Positions 22,101 through 27,979 of a stretch of DNA of 64,000 bases are shown here, piece by piece. The notes beneath the pieces were generated by a model. It saw only the letters and a list, made by a program, of their open reading frames with translations. It was not told where the DNA came from and did not search any database. The DNA comes from Shewanella fidelis ATCC BAA-318 (lineage in GTDB: Bacteria; Pseudomonadota; Gammaproteobacteria; Enterobacterales; Shewanellaceae). The first letter of the stretch is position 1. Every line of letters starts with the position of its first letter. The translations under genes and the position numbers were made by a program. The stretch is taken from positions 1 through 64,000 of the forward strand of contig NZ_JADX01000011.1 of the NCBI RefSeq assembly GCF_000518605.1, in the 5' to 3' direction.

Positions 22101-22583
22101 TCAGGCTTACTCACTATTCACGGGGTACCAGATGGGATGACGTTGTCAGCCGGTAGCCAAAATGGTGATAAATGGGTGGTTGATTTTATCGATGTTGGTT
22201 CCTTAAAAATCATCGGTGCTCAAGATGGTGACTCGTTTGATTTAACCCTTGATCCGACTGCTGTATTGGGAACAGATACTGCAGAAGGTGATGTCGAAGT
22301 CATTACCGTGACGGTTGATGTTTCCGCGCCAGCAATCATGTCTTTTGCAGAAATGAGAGCCTTGAGTTTGCAAGATGAAATGCGAATGGAGCAGATGCTT
22401 GAACATAAAGAAAACCTTAGAGAAGCCGTATTAGCCAATGCGATTAAGCAGAGTTTTGAGCAAAATAGCGAGCCACAGCCGTTAGGGCTTAATCAGCATT
22501 CAGAATATGAATACGGCAGCCTGCCTAACGATGCTATATCTCGTCTTGAAGAGGATATGGCGCTATTGAGTCAGCAGCCATGA
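10185..22583 (+). CDS. Giant Ig-like repeat protein, predicted type I secreted adhesin without RTX repeats
   Basis: A 4132-residue, strongly acidic, cysteine-poor protein. In order: a unique N-terminal domain (about 1-80); a Glu-Gln hexapeptide tract (about 85-95); some 15 Ig-like modules of about 100 residues (10660-15177) carrying ITIDVDTG / VDNDQVIN openings and LSSLAEGEL or LTGFADGSL in mid-module; a VCBS-like domain near 15560-15900; T1SS-143-like and cadherin-like repeats to about residue 4000; and a helical tail (SFAEMRALSLQDEMRMEQ...) ending in SQQP. No GGxGxDxxx nonapeptides and no TAAG/AAAG-type LapG site are visible. The ATG at 10185 has AAAGGA upstream. The gene overlaps the exporter gene by ATGA, so secretion by that system is inferred from context; attachment or biofilm is the likely role. 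Confidence 0.85.
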   Translation: MPTPNAEVIYYVELDAAFWAVMADGQWIMILPHQMLMDVPVHKLTSKAIEVDDSGNGYSFIDGVKILIPQNVIQLSTIENNAEPQEQEQEQEQEQRESRNQSDSASEQQEGLNLIYQVVRSDNDSVIAESGFTTQGDQLTSQANNQFTANQQDTFIPISLTVEFIDIDGYLNQFEVPKVILSGRAINAADGQILELTITDSLGLSQRFSVTAFNQQWQLDAVDLQSFAEGELQAVITASTYPGEVTNDTDTSIKDTLAEISIEVDTGNDTVLNAREIKRVDMEGVAKNIEDGQAVTITVTDINGLQLTFTTSVLNGLWQLENKDLSSLAEGPLQFTAHSIDVAGNPANGFAEAYKESQAAITIAAIDNDGVLNQVEAGQSVLAGVVRNVEDGRPVEVFVTDINGKTIVFNSITRNGTWLLDGVDLSSLAEGELTLRAITSDFEGNIGTSTNTVLKDTLASVTIEIVDNDQVINSQEQQAVTVRGTVSNIEDGQTITVVLTDSFGNERSFTTVVTAGAWQLSGLDLTGFADGSLTATVSVSDAAGNLATATDSIAVDILASITIDVDTGNDTVLNAREMLRVDMSGYVTDIEDGQVVTIVVTDNAGQQLQFNAIVTNGSWQLQDKDLSSLADGPLTFSASATDLAGNAASATDNAYKESQAAITISAIDNDGVLNQTEVGQSVLGGFVYNVEDGRPVEVFVTDINGKTLVFNSITRNGTWLLDGVDLSSLAEGELTLRAITSDFEGNIGTSTNTVLKDTLASVTIEIVDNDQVINSQEQQAVTVRGTVSNIEDGQTVTVLFSDGLGNERSFTTVVTAGAWQLSGLDLTGFADGSLTATVSVSDAAGNLATATDSIIVDILASITIDVDTGTDAVINAAEMAMVDLSGTVTDIEAGQTVTVIVTDINGKTLTFTTMVVGSGWQIDDADLSSLSDGALSFSASVSDVAGNVVDATTNADKDSLASITVEIVDDNGVINSEEQQAVRVRGTVSNIEDGQVVTVILSDGLGNERSYTTVVIAGAWQLSGLDLTGFADGSLTATVSVADAAGNLATAADSIAVDILASITIDVDTGSDTVINAREMLRVDMSGEVTDIEDGQRVSITVTDNAGQQLQFMAIVINGQWQLQDKDLSSLADGPLTFSASATDLAGNTASATDNAYKESQAAITISAIDNDGVLNQTEVGQSVLGGFVYNVEDGRPVEVFVTDINGKTLVFNSITRNGTWLLDGLDLSSLAEGELTLRAITSDFEGNIGTSTNTVLKDTLASVTIEIVDNDQVINSQEQQAVTVRGTVSNIEDGQTVTVLLSDGLGNELSFTTVVTAGTWQLSGLDLTGFADGSLTAMVSVSDAAGNLATASDSIAVDILASITIDVDTGTDAVINAAEMAMVDLSGTVTDIEAGQTVTVTVTDINGKTLTFTTMVVGSGWQIDNADLSNLSDGALSFSANVSDVAGNVVDATTSADKDSLASITVEIVDDNGLINTAESKDATLAGTVTNIENGRPVVITVTDVNGKTITFNSVVVNGTWQVENVDLSVFADGQLSLQASSSDLAGNPAVANNTAILDTQISIDIDTGADGFDAALFIYGVQKSLSGTTTGVEVGQTVVLNLSDGVNSISFSTVVAADGSWLFDNIDVAGLNRRASWSLDVTATDQAGNSATDAMPTMLVPDIASLYEVVLNVSSSTSVEVPIDIFDADVSITAEQSRLLLLTSEGQALSINVAADGQSFVLTRDGDGKVVMTASLSASSLNVTLFQPMDELNNKNVLSYIRLSGVQHDADGTSEEIITYAVLNIRDSRAFAFDDHAFVVEDTVAVGSLLGNDYTIEGPLTLTSVNYNGTDYPVTPGAAAVINTPQGVITIQSNGSWSFSVADNLDNSVLQEVELVYTVVDVDGSSANANATFTVADGVAGSMADVIGTNTEADIDAAVQSTLKTFTVTAGSDTLIADSIRFTALTPFQLANLGLTSSGAALKFELSNNGKTLTAKTDNAAATVVFSITLSASNTGDDLSVDAVFNQSAPLDHLSNDLIEIITQVTATDLDGTDINQGNLTWQVSDGNSPTLVNISQLTFDENNLIGSAIVKNGSFDVLVGSDAVASVGFAALGLQPKLTAAGELIQYQISADGLTLTGHTGDVNSPVFVIELSETWSATSDSINQAYSFTLFKAFDQTFSEDIDFSLLVTDFDGDSSTATLTVTVQDADAATINDINLSVSELPSISAFDNTATGSFNVTASKDPIVDISFGVTDGAEVKNAAGITLTQNGSALYWVVKDGGASLDAVTADGVLVFTMRLPTNIDIGAETSGTVELDFNLVSAIDHLGAADVLDTLNVMVNIRDSDNTVSSAQVSVAIYDGQNAILPNALQLNINEGNLTTANPISTSEVLSTSSGSDKIIAITLTDGFSFGSVFSGGDKVILNTTANSDGWYIATTETGGDKVFQIRFNANGKVEFKQFKALDHANANGENSLDLVFEVNAIDADNDKSAAQTITVTVKDDIPEDTAKTLAFFESSGDVYSVQMFSAAQQGADGAKVTQVTYKGVVYAVGATIELFTDANPSVVKYGELVVDENGLATVTTFEFAYNEQQFSEDVLLQITDADGDIATDTLTIIAKDAEGSVEVFNTQFIEDTNTVFGVEARPGDIDESEFVISMVFDAAALQGGILLLDGVEVPKDADGNYILSILNGLLTEDLLTRVAIPNGDLSYQPIEDGSDATASAAFVITVNITGKPPITTTVPITVESVADTPTWDPDSEFSYSVNEDADAFNINIHASSKDETNVDPQGSETVTYVITDISAGLTLTVLGVTVTDGMSISQMQLDNLLATVGENLAGEFSFNVQAKTTESDNRDSALSSVETVTIDVVPIADKPTLTTQNIRSDEDAPILLNAVVSGTLTDTSGSEFLSFEFTLPDGWSIDAPSASFNGSVWTVLASEVDSGVAKLMPADDVSSANLGQFSISVRSFATETSQDGVDPADGVIHPNPRYSDASTVTVTLTGVANDQPVINADPNIWAIDNATGVISNVVAFNEDDNIALDFTIVSSDDDGSESLDLRVTGLPEGVIFVDSAGNAVNLPVVDFINNQPVYGVSASLLASLSLQPVADFSGQISLSIFVQSTELDGDSADYQLTLNIDIAPVIDVNAASLATLSYGYEDQAIPLDFTPNLNADTDGSETVTGLIIPFQGADGFILTLDGSKVIIPVGGLDVTTLLDSTSPTLEALLQSGRLAAVPPQDADGSFSFAVSYQITDTSETGTVVSEYVATEITVVVDAVVDLTTHLQSEQGVLVSTDGNAIDLTGQGLFFDGDIDGSEVLDYVVITVPSGDGWYVYHPNGAIDDGDGRWIIPVDGMTSDTVQEYALDLLAGATIISEFATGIEQITLEARVLDRDDAEIISTSFEVQFTQGAGSSQATAVGQLQINPADAIEDTTIDFSGHLNQVLSGDNNDLISFRVLASDLPEGGYFTGSDVTAVYDASGENIIEFVFTSASLGNLKLHNISEDYAGELHIPIRIIATDTLSGDTKIDDSQSLEVEITPVADGVELIVANRVMQEDAPIPLGISLVFDDPDASPTTGGSEQILFGDSNNPITITLLDGGAINDITGLWSLKAGTTDTWEFTGTTMAALNLSLGLLEFVPTEHLSGDFRLKLSATTLDTASINGIDVTDQLAFENTFTIEVTPVTDAANLPGDTQIFTGQEDGLIALSGLDMSNLGLIDQDGSEVIYLTIHGVPSGAVLYFQDGANLVQLPNEGKDGGSFNGSPTFSWAVTPAQLAGLVLQPPLDFSGDIPLSVQAITQELGTSDFVTSSADIVVGVLPVADGIEVITAPESQYTSLEDEVINIDLNAKINEFDGTELISVKVIISSADASALVGLESIKVGNNLVSLQYDAANNNYFAVVTALSPVTQLQIFPGDLAFGTLDVQLELSSLDTAVVLGSIETDTSTAEVLNFEVEITPEVDAPVWTQVGDVMANDVNNVALNLGISLQNPALNESGLLTIHGVPDGMTLSAGSQNGDKWVVDFIDVGSLKIIGAQDGDSFDLTLDPTAVLGTDTAEGDVEVITVTVDVSAPAIMSFAEMRALSLQDEMRMEQMLEHKENLREAVLANAIKQSFEQNSEPQPLGLNQHSEYEYGSLPNDAISRLEEDMALLSQQP
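10437..10469 (+). repeat. Hexanucleotide tract (CAAGAG)n inside the adhesin gene
   Basis: About five tandem CAAGAG units encode an alternating Gln-Glu run between the N-terminal domain and the first Ig-like modules. Unit changes are multiples of three, so the length can vary without a frameshift. It probably acts as a linker. Confidence 0.8.
10660..15177 (+). repeat. Tandem array of about 15 Ig-like modules, about 300 bp each
   Basis: Modules start with I(T/S)I-x-(I/V)D-type strands. Two larger copy units are visible in the DNA. The AAIDNDGVLNQ module at 11259 recurs at 12162 (offset 903 bp, three modules), and the block beginning at 12162 recurs at 13668 (offset 1506 bp, five modules) at near-identity over several hundred bases. 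All offsets are multiples of three. The last modules, towards 15177, are more divergent. Confidence 0.9.
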
Positions 22584-24700
22584 TAGATAACAAAACTGAT
22601 TTGTTAGCTAACGTTATTACTGCTCTTTGCCAGCGTTTAGGGCTCGAGTGCTCAGAGCAAATGCTATTTAGTCGCTTGCTCATTAAACCTAGCGGCCTTA
22701 GCAGTAGTGAATTGGTGCAGGCCTGTAATAACGTAGGTATTGAGGCGGTAGAGCAAAAGTTACCTCTGACTAAAATGGCGTTGCCAGCTATCGTTTTTTC
22801 CAAGCAAGATACGCCGGCTTTACTCGATAAAAGCGCGGCAGGTGAGTGGCTGTTATTGAGCGGTGATGGTCAGCAAACTGTTATTAGCTCAGCAGAGTTT
22901 AAGGCTAACTATCATCAAGATAGTTGGCATGTTAAGCGAAAATTGCTTACTGATGCCCGCAGCGAAGAGCATCACTTCAGTGTTAAGCGTCACTGGTTGT
23001 TAAGCGCTTTTGATGAGGTAAAACCGTTTTACGGCAGTTTTTTACTAGGCTCGTTGGCAATTAATATTTTGGCTCTGGTTACGCCACTGTTTACCATGAA
23101 TGTATACGACCGTGTCGTCCCCAACCAAGCTATTGACACGCTTTGGGTGTTAGCGACGGGAGCCAGTTTAGCGATTGTTTTTGACTGGCTACTCAAGCAA
23201 GCTCGTACTCGCTTAGCTGATGTGGCGGGTAAGCAAGTCGATATAAAGATGTCGAATATCTTGTTTGCTAAAGTATTGGGGATGCGCCTAGAAAATCGTC
23301 CAGCTTCTGCAGGTGCTTTTGCTAAACAACTACAAGAATTTGATAGCATTCGCGATTTTATTACTTCAGCCACGTTAGTTACGGCTGTAGATCTACCCTT
23401 TACCTTACTGTTTTTAGCCTTGATTGCATGGCTTGGCGGTTACATGGTTTTAGTACCTTTAGCCTGCATGTTATTGCTGTTGGTCATTAGTTTTGTGATG
23501 CAGAAAAAGCTGATGGCAACGATAGAGCAGACTTCGCAGCTTGCTACTCAGCGCCAAGCTCACTTAATTGAAACGCTAAATTTGCTGGTGGAGACCAAGC
23601 AAAACAATGGTGAAGCTAAGGCGCAGCGCATTTGGGATGATACCGTGAGCAGTTTAGCTGACTGGCAGAACGAATCACGTATAGCTTCAAACACCTTAAG
23701 CCATAGCGTGATGAATAGTCAGCAATTGGTCACCATAGGGCTGATCATCACAGGTGTTTATCAGATCCATGCCGGTAATTTAAGCATGGGAGGCTTGATT
23801 GCTATTGTGATGCTAAGTGGTCGAGCTGGTAACGCGATTAATCAAATTTCAATGTTGCTACTTAAGTTTAAGCAAACTCAATCAGCCATGACTGCGGTGA
23901 GTTCTATTCTTGAGCTTCCGCAAGAACAATACTTCGCAAGTCAGCCTAGTACGGCTGTTGGTTTTAATGGTTCGGTGTCGCTGCGTGATGCCAGTTTTTC
24001 CTATCCAGATCAGCCGCTACCAGCCTTTACCGAAATTGATTTAGAGATAAAACCTGGCGAAAAAATAGGTTTGTTGGGGCCGGCAGGTGCAGGTAAATCG
24101 AGCTTGTTATCAATTCTTGCTGGTCAATATCAACTCAGCAGTGGCCAGCTGTTTTACAACAGGTTAGAGGCTCGCCAATGGTCGGTGAGCGATATTCGAG
24201 AACATGTTGGCTGGATGTCGCAGCAACCTACTTTGGTGTACGGCACAGTGTTAGATAACTTGCTATTCGGTTTAAAAGGAGTCGATGAAAACTTGCTCGC
24301 CAATACCATTATTAGCTCTGGTATCGACAAACTTATGGATCGTTTAGGCAGCGGTCTCGACAGCCAAGTGGGGGAGTTTGGCCGCCAGTTATCAGGTGGT
24401 CAGCGCCAAGCCATTGCCTTAGCTCGAGTGTTATTGCGTCAACCTAAATTATTGCTACTCGATGAACCAACCAGTGCAATGGATGAGCGCTCCGAAAATC
24501 AAATTATTGCCTGTTTATCACAAGTTGAAACCTCAATGGTGATTGCCTCACACAACCCAAAACTTCTTAGTCTTTGCGATAGGATTTTAGTTGTAGATAA
24601 AGGCCGTATCACCATGGAGCAAACACCTGCCGAGATGACTCAGCGTGGTAAAAGCCGCATTAAAGCGGTCAATGTTCGCCAAAAAGGGGATGCCAAATGA
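22580..24700 (+). CDS. Type I secretion ABC exporter (LapB/RtxB-type)
   Basis: A 706-residue inner-membrane ATP-binding exporter. The N-terminal domain (about 1-130) is C39-peptidase-like, but no catalytic Cys/His pair is evident, as in RTX-type exporters. The membrane domain follows (about 150-420), then the ATPase domain with Walker A GPAGAGKSS (near 500), signature LSGGQRQ (near 604), Walker B LLLLDEP (near 624) and H-loop ASHN (near 657). The start overlaps the adhesin stop (ATGA), and its own stop overlaps the next gene the same way. With the HlyD and TolC genes that follow it makes a complete export machine, whose obvious cargo is the upstream giant protein. Confidence 0.93.
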   Translation: MIDNKTDLLANVITALCQRLGLECSEQMLFSRLLIKPSGLSSSELVQACNNVGIEAVEQKLPLTKMALPAIVFSKQDTPALLDKSAAGEWLLLSGDGQQTVISSAEFKANYHQDSWHVKRKLLTDARSEEHHFSVKRHWLLSAFDEVKPFYGSFLLGSLAINILALVTPLFTMNVYDRVVPNQAIDTLWVLATGASLAIVFDWLLKQARTRLADVAGKQVDIKMSNILFAKVLGMRLENRPASAGAFAKQLQEFDSIRDFITSATLVTAVDLPFTLLFLALIAWLGGYMVLVPLACMLLLLVISFVMQKKLMATIEQTSQLATQRQAHLIETLNLLVETKQNNGEAKAQRIWDDTVSSLADWQNESRIASNTLSHSVMNSQQLVTIGLIITGVYQIHAGNLSMGGLIAIVMLSGRAGNAINQISMLLLKFKQTQSAMTAVSSILELPQEQYFASQPSTAVGFNGSVSLRDASFSYPDQPLPAFTEIDLEIKPGEKIGLLGPAGAGKSSLLSILAGQYQLSSGQLFYNRLEARQWSVSDIREHVGWMSQQPTLVYGTVLDNLLFGLKGVDENLLANTIISSGIDKLMDRLGSGLDSQVGEFGRQLSGGQRQAIALARVLLRQPKLLLLDEPTSAMDERSENQIIACLSQVETSMVIASHNPKLLSLCDRILVVDKGRITMEQTPAEMTQRGKSRIKAVNVRQKGDAK

Positions 24701-26010
24701 GCGGGCGTTTGCACATTAAACATCTAGAGGGCGCCAAACGGGCAAATCAAGTGATCTTGCTGGTGGCGGCATTGATAGTTGTCACCATTATTTGGGCGTC
24801 TTTTGCCAAACTTGAAGAGGTGGTAGTTGGCGAGGGCAGAGTGGTGCCGACTCAAGCTGTACAGCAAATTGAAAGTCTAGATGGCGGTATTTTAAAGCAA
24901 GTGTTAGTCAAAGAGGGAGAGACAGTTAAGGCTGGGCAACCGCTACTGATTTTAGATGAACTGCGCTTTGCCTCAGCTTTTGATGAAGCCAGTATTCAGT
25001 CTGCGGCATTGCAAAGACAAAAAGCCCGCCTAGATGCAGAAATAGCCTCGGTTGTGGTTGATGATGCTGCAGCGTATTGGCGAGATAAAGTGTTGATTGA
25101 TGTGGTTGCTATTAGTGCCGCTGATGTTGCGGTGAGCAGTCGTTCAAAAGCCATTTTTAGATCGCGTATATCGCAGTTATCTTCACAGCTAGAACAGTCT
25201 GCGCAGGTAATAGAGCAAAAAATACAAGCCATTGAAGAGGCGAGGATAACCACACAGGCGCAACTCAGTGGCCTAGAGTTGGTTAAGCAAGAGATCATCA
25301 TGACCCGTGCAGCTGTGCGCGATGGTGCAGTTGCTGAGTTAGAGCTATTAAAACTTGAGCGGGATGAGATCCGCTTGAAAGGCGAGTTGTCGGCGTCAAA
25401 GGCCAATGGGCGTCAACTTCAAGCGGCACAGAGCCAAGCAGAAGCAGAGTACTTGACTGTGGCACTAGACTTTTTGGGCCGCGCTGAAGCAGAGCGTAAT
25501 GAAGTGATTAACGAGCTAAATGCACTGACTGAAAGTATGAAAACGTTAGCTGACCGGTTAGCGCGTACAAAAATTGTATCGCCAATAAATGGCAATATAA
25601 CCAATATATTATTACGCTCAATAGGAGCAGTGGTAGAACCCGGCGAGTCGATAATGGAAGTGGTTCCGCAAGATGGATCACTAATCGTTGAGACCCGTAT
25701 CGCCCCTAAAGATATTGCATTTGTGCACACTGGATTGAAAGCAACAGTTAAATTTACTGCATATGATTTTGTCATTTACGGTGGACTAGAAGGTGAAGTT
25801 ATTTATGTGAGCTCGGATGCTCAGCAATTAGATGATGGCACCACCTATTTTGAAGCTCATATAAAAACTGAGCAAAACGTACTTAATGGCTGGCCGATTA
25901 TTTCGGGAATGCAAGCCAGTACAGATATCTTAACCGGTGAAAAAACGGTTTTAAATTATTGGCTAAAGCCTCTATTACGCGCAAAAGCGAATGCACTTCG
26001 CGAACCATAA
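24697..26010 (+). CDS. HlyD-family periplasmic adaptor of the type I system
   Basis: A 437-residue membrane-fusion protein with one N-terminal transmembrane helix (about 18-40), a lipoyl/barrel-sandwich half (VVGEGRVVPTQAVQQIESLDGG), a long alpha-helical hairpin (about 95-290), the returning half (ARTKIVSPINGNITNIL) and a beta-barrel C-terminus. It would bridge the ABC exporter and the outer-membrane channel. Its ATG overlaps the exporter stop (ATGA), and the TolC gene starts 12 bases after it. Confidence 0.93.
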   Translation: MSGRLHIKHLEGAKRANQVILLVAALIVVTIIWASFAKLEEVVVGEGRVVPTQAVQQIESLDGGILKQVLVKEGETVKAGQPLLILDELRFASAFDEASIQSAALQRQKARLDAEIASVVVDDAAAYWRDKVLIDVVAISAADVAVSSRSKAIFRSRISQLSSQLEQSAQVIEQKIQAIEEARITTQAQLSGLELVKQEIIMTRAAVRDGAVAELELLKLERDEIRLKGELSASKANGRQLQAAQSQAEAEYLTVALDFLGRAEAERNEVINELNALTESMKTLADRLARTKIVSPINGNITNILLRSIGAVVEPGESIMEVVPQDGSLIVETRIAPKDIAFVHTGLKATVKFTAYDFVIYGGLEGEVIYVSSDAQQLDDGTTYFEAHIKTEQNVLNGWPIISGMQASTDILTGEKTVLNYWLKPLLRAKANALREP

Positions 26011-26022
26011 GGTAAGGATACG

Positions 26023-27318
26023 ATGCGACGATTGCTACTTATACCCATACTAATATTATCAGCGCCAAGCCAAGCTCTTACGCTTGAAGAGTCTGTGGCT
26101 GAGGCGATTAATCATCACCCGAGTATTTTACAAAAATACGCCAGCTTTGAAGCTGCGGTTCGTTATAAAAGAGCGGCCGTGGGAGATTATCTACCACAAG
26201 TTAAGCTTTACGGTGGCATAGGCTATGAGAATGTGCGCTATAACAGCGGTCGACGTGTGGATACAGAGCTTGAGCGCAGTGAAATTGGCGTGCGTGTGTC
26301 GCAATTGATTTTTGACGGCTTTAGAACCACATCTGAAATTGATCGTCTCGACTTTGAAAAAGAAGCTGAGCGATTAGGGTTACTGTCAGATGCTGAAAAC
26401 CTTAGTCTCGAAGTCAGCCAAGTTTATCTTGAGCTATCAATGGCTAATAAAATTGTAGAGCTATCAGAACGTAATATAAAAGAGCACCAAGAAGTGCTGA
26501 AAAATATCGAGTCACGTAAAGACAAAGGCCTGAGTAGTGAGTCTGATGTAGCACAAGTGCGAGCCCGTCTCGCGACCAGTCAGTCGGGTTACCTCTCGGC
26601 GCGTAATAACCAAATGGATAAACAGGCGCGCTATTATGATTTAGTCGGCCAACTGCCGAAAGACTTACATGATCCCCAGCCTGACTTTAATTACGTGCCA
26701 ACTAGCCTACCTGATGCGATTCGACTGGCATTAGATAACCACCCCGAAATTGATGCAGCAATTTTAGATACCCAAGCTGCAAATGCTCAGCACGAGCGTG
26801 AAAAAAGTGACTTTTGGCCAACCCTGTCGCTTGAGTTGCAAGCTAATAAAAATGACAACATAGGTGGTATCGAAGGGCCTGATGAAGATGCTCGTGCCAT
26901 GTTGATGTTGAGCTACGATCTATTTAATGGTGGCTCAACAACAGATCGCACAGAGGCGGCCTCTTGGCGTTATCAACAATCTTTAGCCATTCGTAACAAT
27001 ACCCAAAAGCAAGTTGAAGAGGGGACGCGTTTAGCTTGGAATGCATATGAATTTATCGGTCAACAACGTGGTTTTTACCGTGAAAATGTCGATCAAGCGG
27101 TTAAGGCTGAGCAAGGCTATAACAAGCAGTTTGAGCTGGGACGTCGCTCATTGCTTGATGTGCTAGATGCAAAAGTTGAGGTGTTTTTAGCGCGTAAGCA
27201 TTACATCACAGCTCATTACAATTATAAGATTGCTGCTTATCGGTTAATCAATGCTACTGGCTACCTGATGGAGTCATTCCGTGTTGATACCCCAGAAGCT
27301 TGGACGGAGGAGAAATAA
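26023..27318 (+). CDS. TolC-family outer-membrane channel (AggA-like)
   Basis: A 431-residue outer-membrane efflux protein with a cleavable signal peptide (about 1-18, PSQA|LTLEESV) and two OEP-type repeats rich in long helices. The LTLEESVAEAINHHPSI opening is typical of the family. In S. oneidensis the equivalent gene after the HlyD homologue of the bpfA operon is aggA. I expect the same role here: the outer-membrane exit channel of the type I system. A GGTAAGGAT ribosome site precedes ATG 26023. Confidence 0.92.
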   Translation: MRRLLLIPILILSAPSQALTLEESVAEAINHHPSILQKYASFEAAVRYKRAAVGDYLPQVKLYGGIGYENVRYNSGRRVDTELERSEIGVRVSQLIFDGFRTTSEIDRLDFEKEAERLGLLSDAENLSLEVSQVYLELSMANKIVELSERNIKEHQEVLKNIESRKDKGLSSESDVAQVRARLATSQSGYLSARNNQMDKQARYYDLVGQLPKDLHDPQPDFNYVPTSLPDAIRLALDNHPEIDAAILDTQAANAQHEREKSDFWPTLSLELQANKNDNIGGIEGPDEDARAMLMLSYDLFNGGSTTDRTEAASWRYQQSLAIRNNTQKQVEEGTRLAWNAYEFIGQQRGFYRENVDQAVKAEQGYNKQFELGRRSLLDVLDAKVEVFLARKHYITAHYNYKIAAYRLINATGYLMESFRVDTPEAWTEEK

Positions 27319-27319
27319 C

Positions 27320-27910
27320 ATGCGTATTTTTCTGACTCAGTTGCTTTTTATAACTGCACTGCTACTACAAGGCTGCGCAGAAACCGCAGCGCCTTTTGCT
27401 GTTGCGCCACAAACTCGTGATTTGCTTGATAGTGATACAGACGGGGTAATTAATGCCCGTGATAAATGCGCGGCAACGAGTAAAGGGGCAATTATTGATA
27501 ACGACGGCTGCCCAAGCCCAAATATCACGGTGAAAGAAGACTTTAGAGTGATTATGTTTGGTTTCGACAGAGACACCTTAGATGCTCAGCAAGCAGATAA
27601 ATGGCGCGGCATTATCGGTCGCTTAGCGCAAAAGCAGTCGCCGTCACTCTACTTAGTCGGTGATACTAGTGTAGAGGGCAGTGAGGACTATAACCATGCG
27701 CTGGCTAAACGCCGGGTGGAGTACATTACCCAACTCGCGGTTGAGCAAGGCTTCCCTGCAGAGGCGATTAAAGAGGAAGTTTATTACAAGCAAAACCATA
27801 TTCCTCAAGCTGTATCAGGGCGTGAGCATCGGCTAATCGCCGTGGCTACATGGCAGGAATCAGGCACTGCCATGATGTGGAATATCTATACTTCTGAGCG
27901 CAGCAACTAG
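27320..27910 (+). CDS. OmpA-domain lipoprotein of the adhesin operon
   Basis: A 196-residue lipoprotein. The signal peptide ends in the lipobox LLLQGC with Cys19 as the acylated residue. A short calcium-type repeat follows (DSDTDGVINARDKC, NDGCP), as in thrombospondin type-3 motifs. The C-terminal half is OmpA/Pal-like, although its peptidoglycan-binding core is less canonical than in Pal. The ATG at 27320 lies one base after the TolC stop, with GGAGGAG eight bases upstream. The bpfA operon of S. oneidensis has an OmpA-domain gene in the same position; its role may be anchoring or secretion support. Confidence 0.88.
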   Translation: MRIFLTQLLFITALLLQGCAETAAPFAVAPQTRDLLDSDTDGVINARDKCAATSKGAIIDNDGCPSPNITVKEDFRVIMFGFDRDTLDAQQADKWRGIIGRLAQKQSPSLYLVGDTSVEGSEDYNHALAKRRVEYITQLAVEQGFPAEAIKEEVYYKQNHIPQAVSGREHRLIAVATWQESGTAMMWNIYTSERSN

Positions 27911-27945
27911 TTTTAAGCTGATATTAGTCTGTATAACGTTTAAAG

Positions 27946-27979
27946 TCGGCGACACATGCAGATGTGTCGCCGATTTTTT
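27946..27979. terminator. Bidirectional terminator between the adhesin operon and the AraC gene
   Basis: TCGGCGACACAT / ATGTGTCGCCGA form a 12-bp perfect stem with a GCAG loop and a T-run on the right. A-rich sequence on the left makes it usable in the other direction as well. It separates two convergent transcripts. Confidence 0.88.

Noticed and set aside
10185..22583. RTX calcium repeats in the giant protein
   Set aside because: GG-containing stretches such as SGGDKV and TGGDKV are present but do not form GGxGxDxxx nonapeptide arrays.
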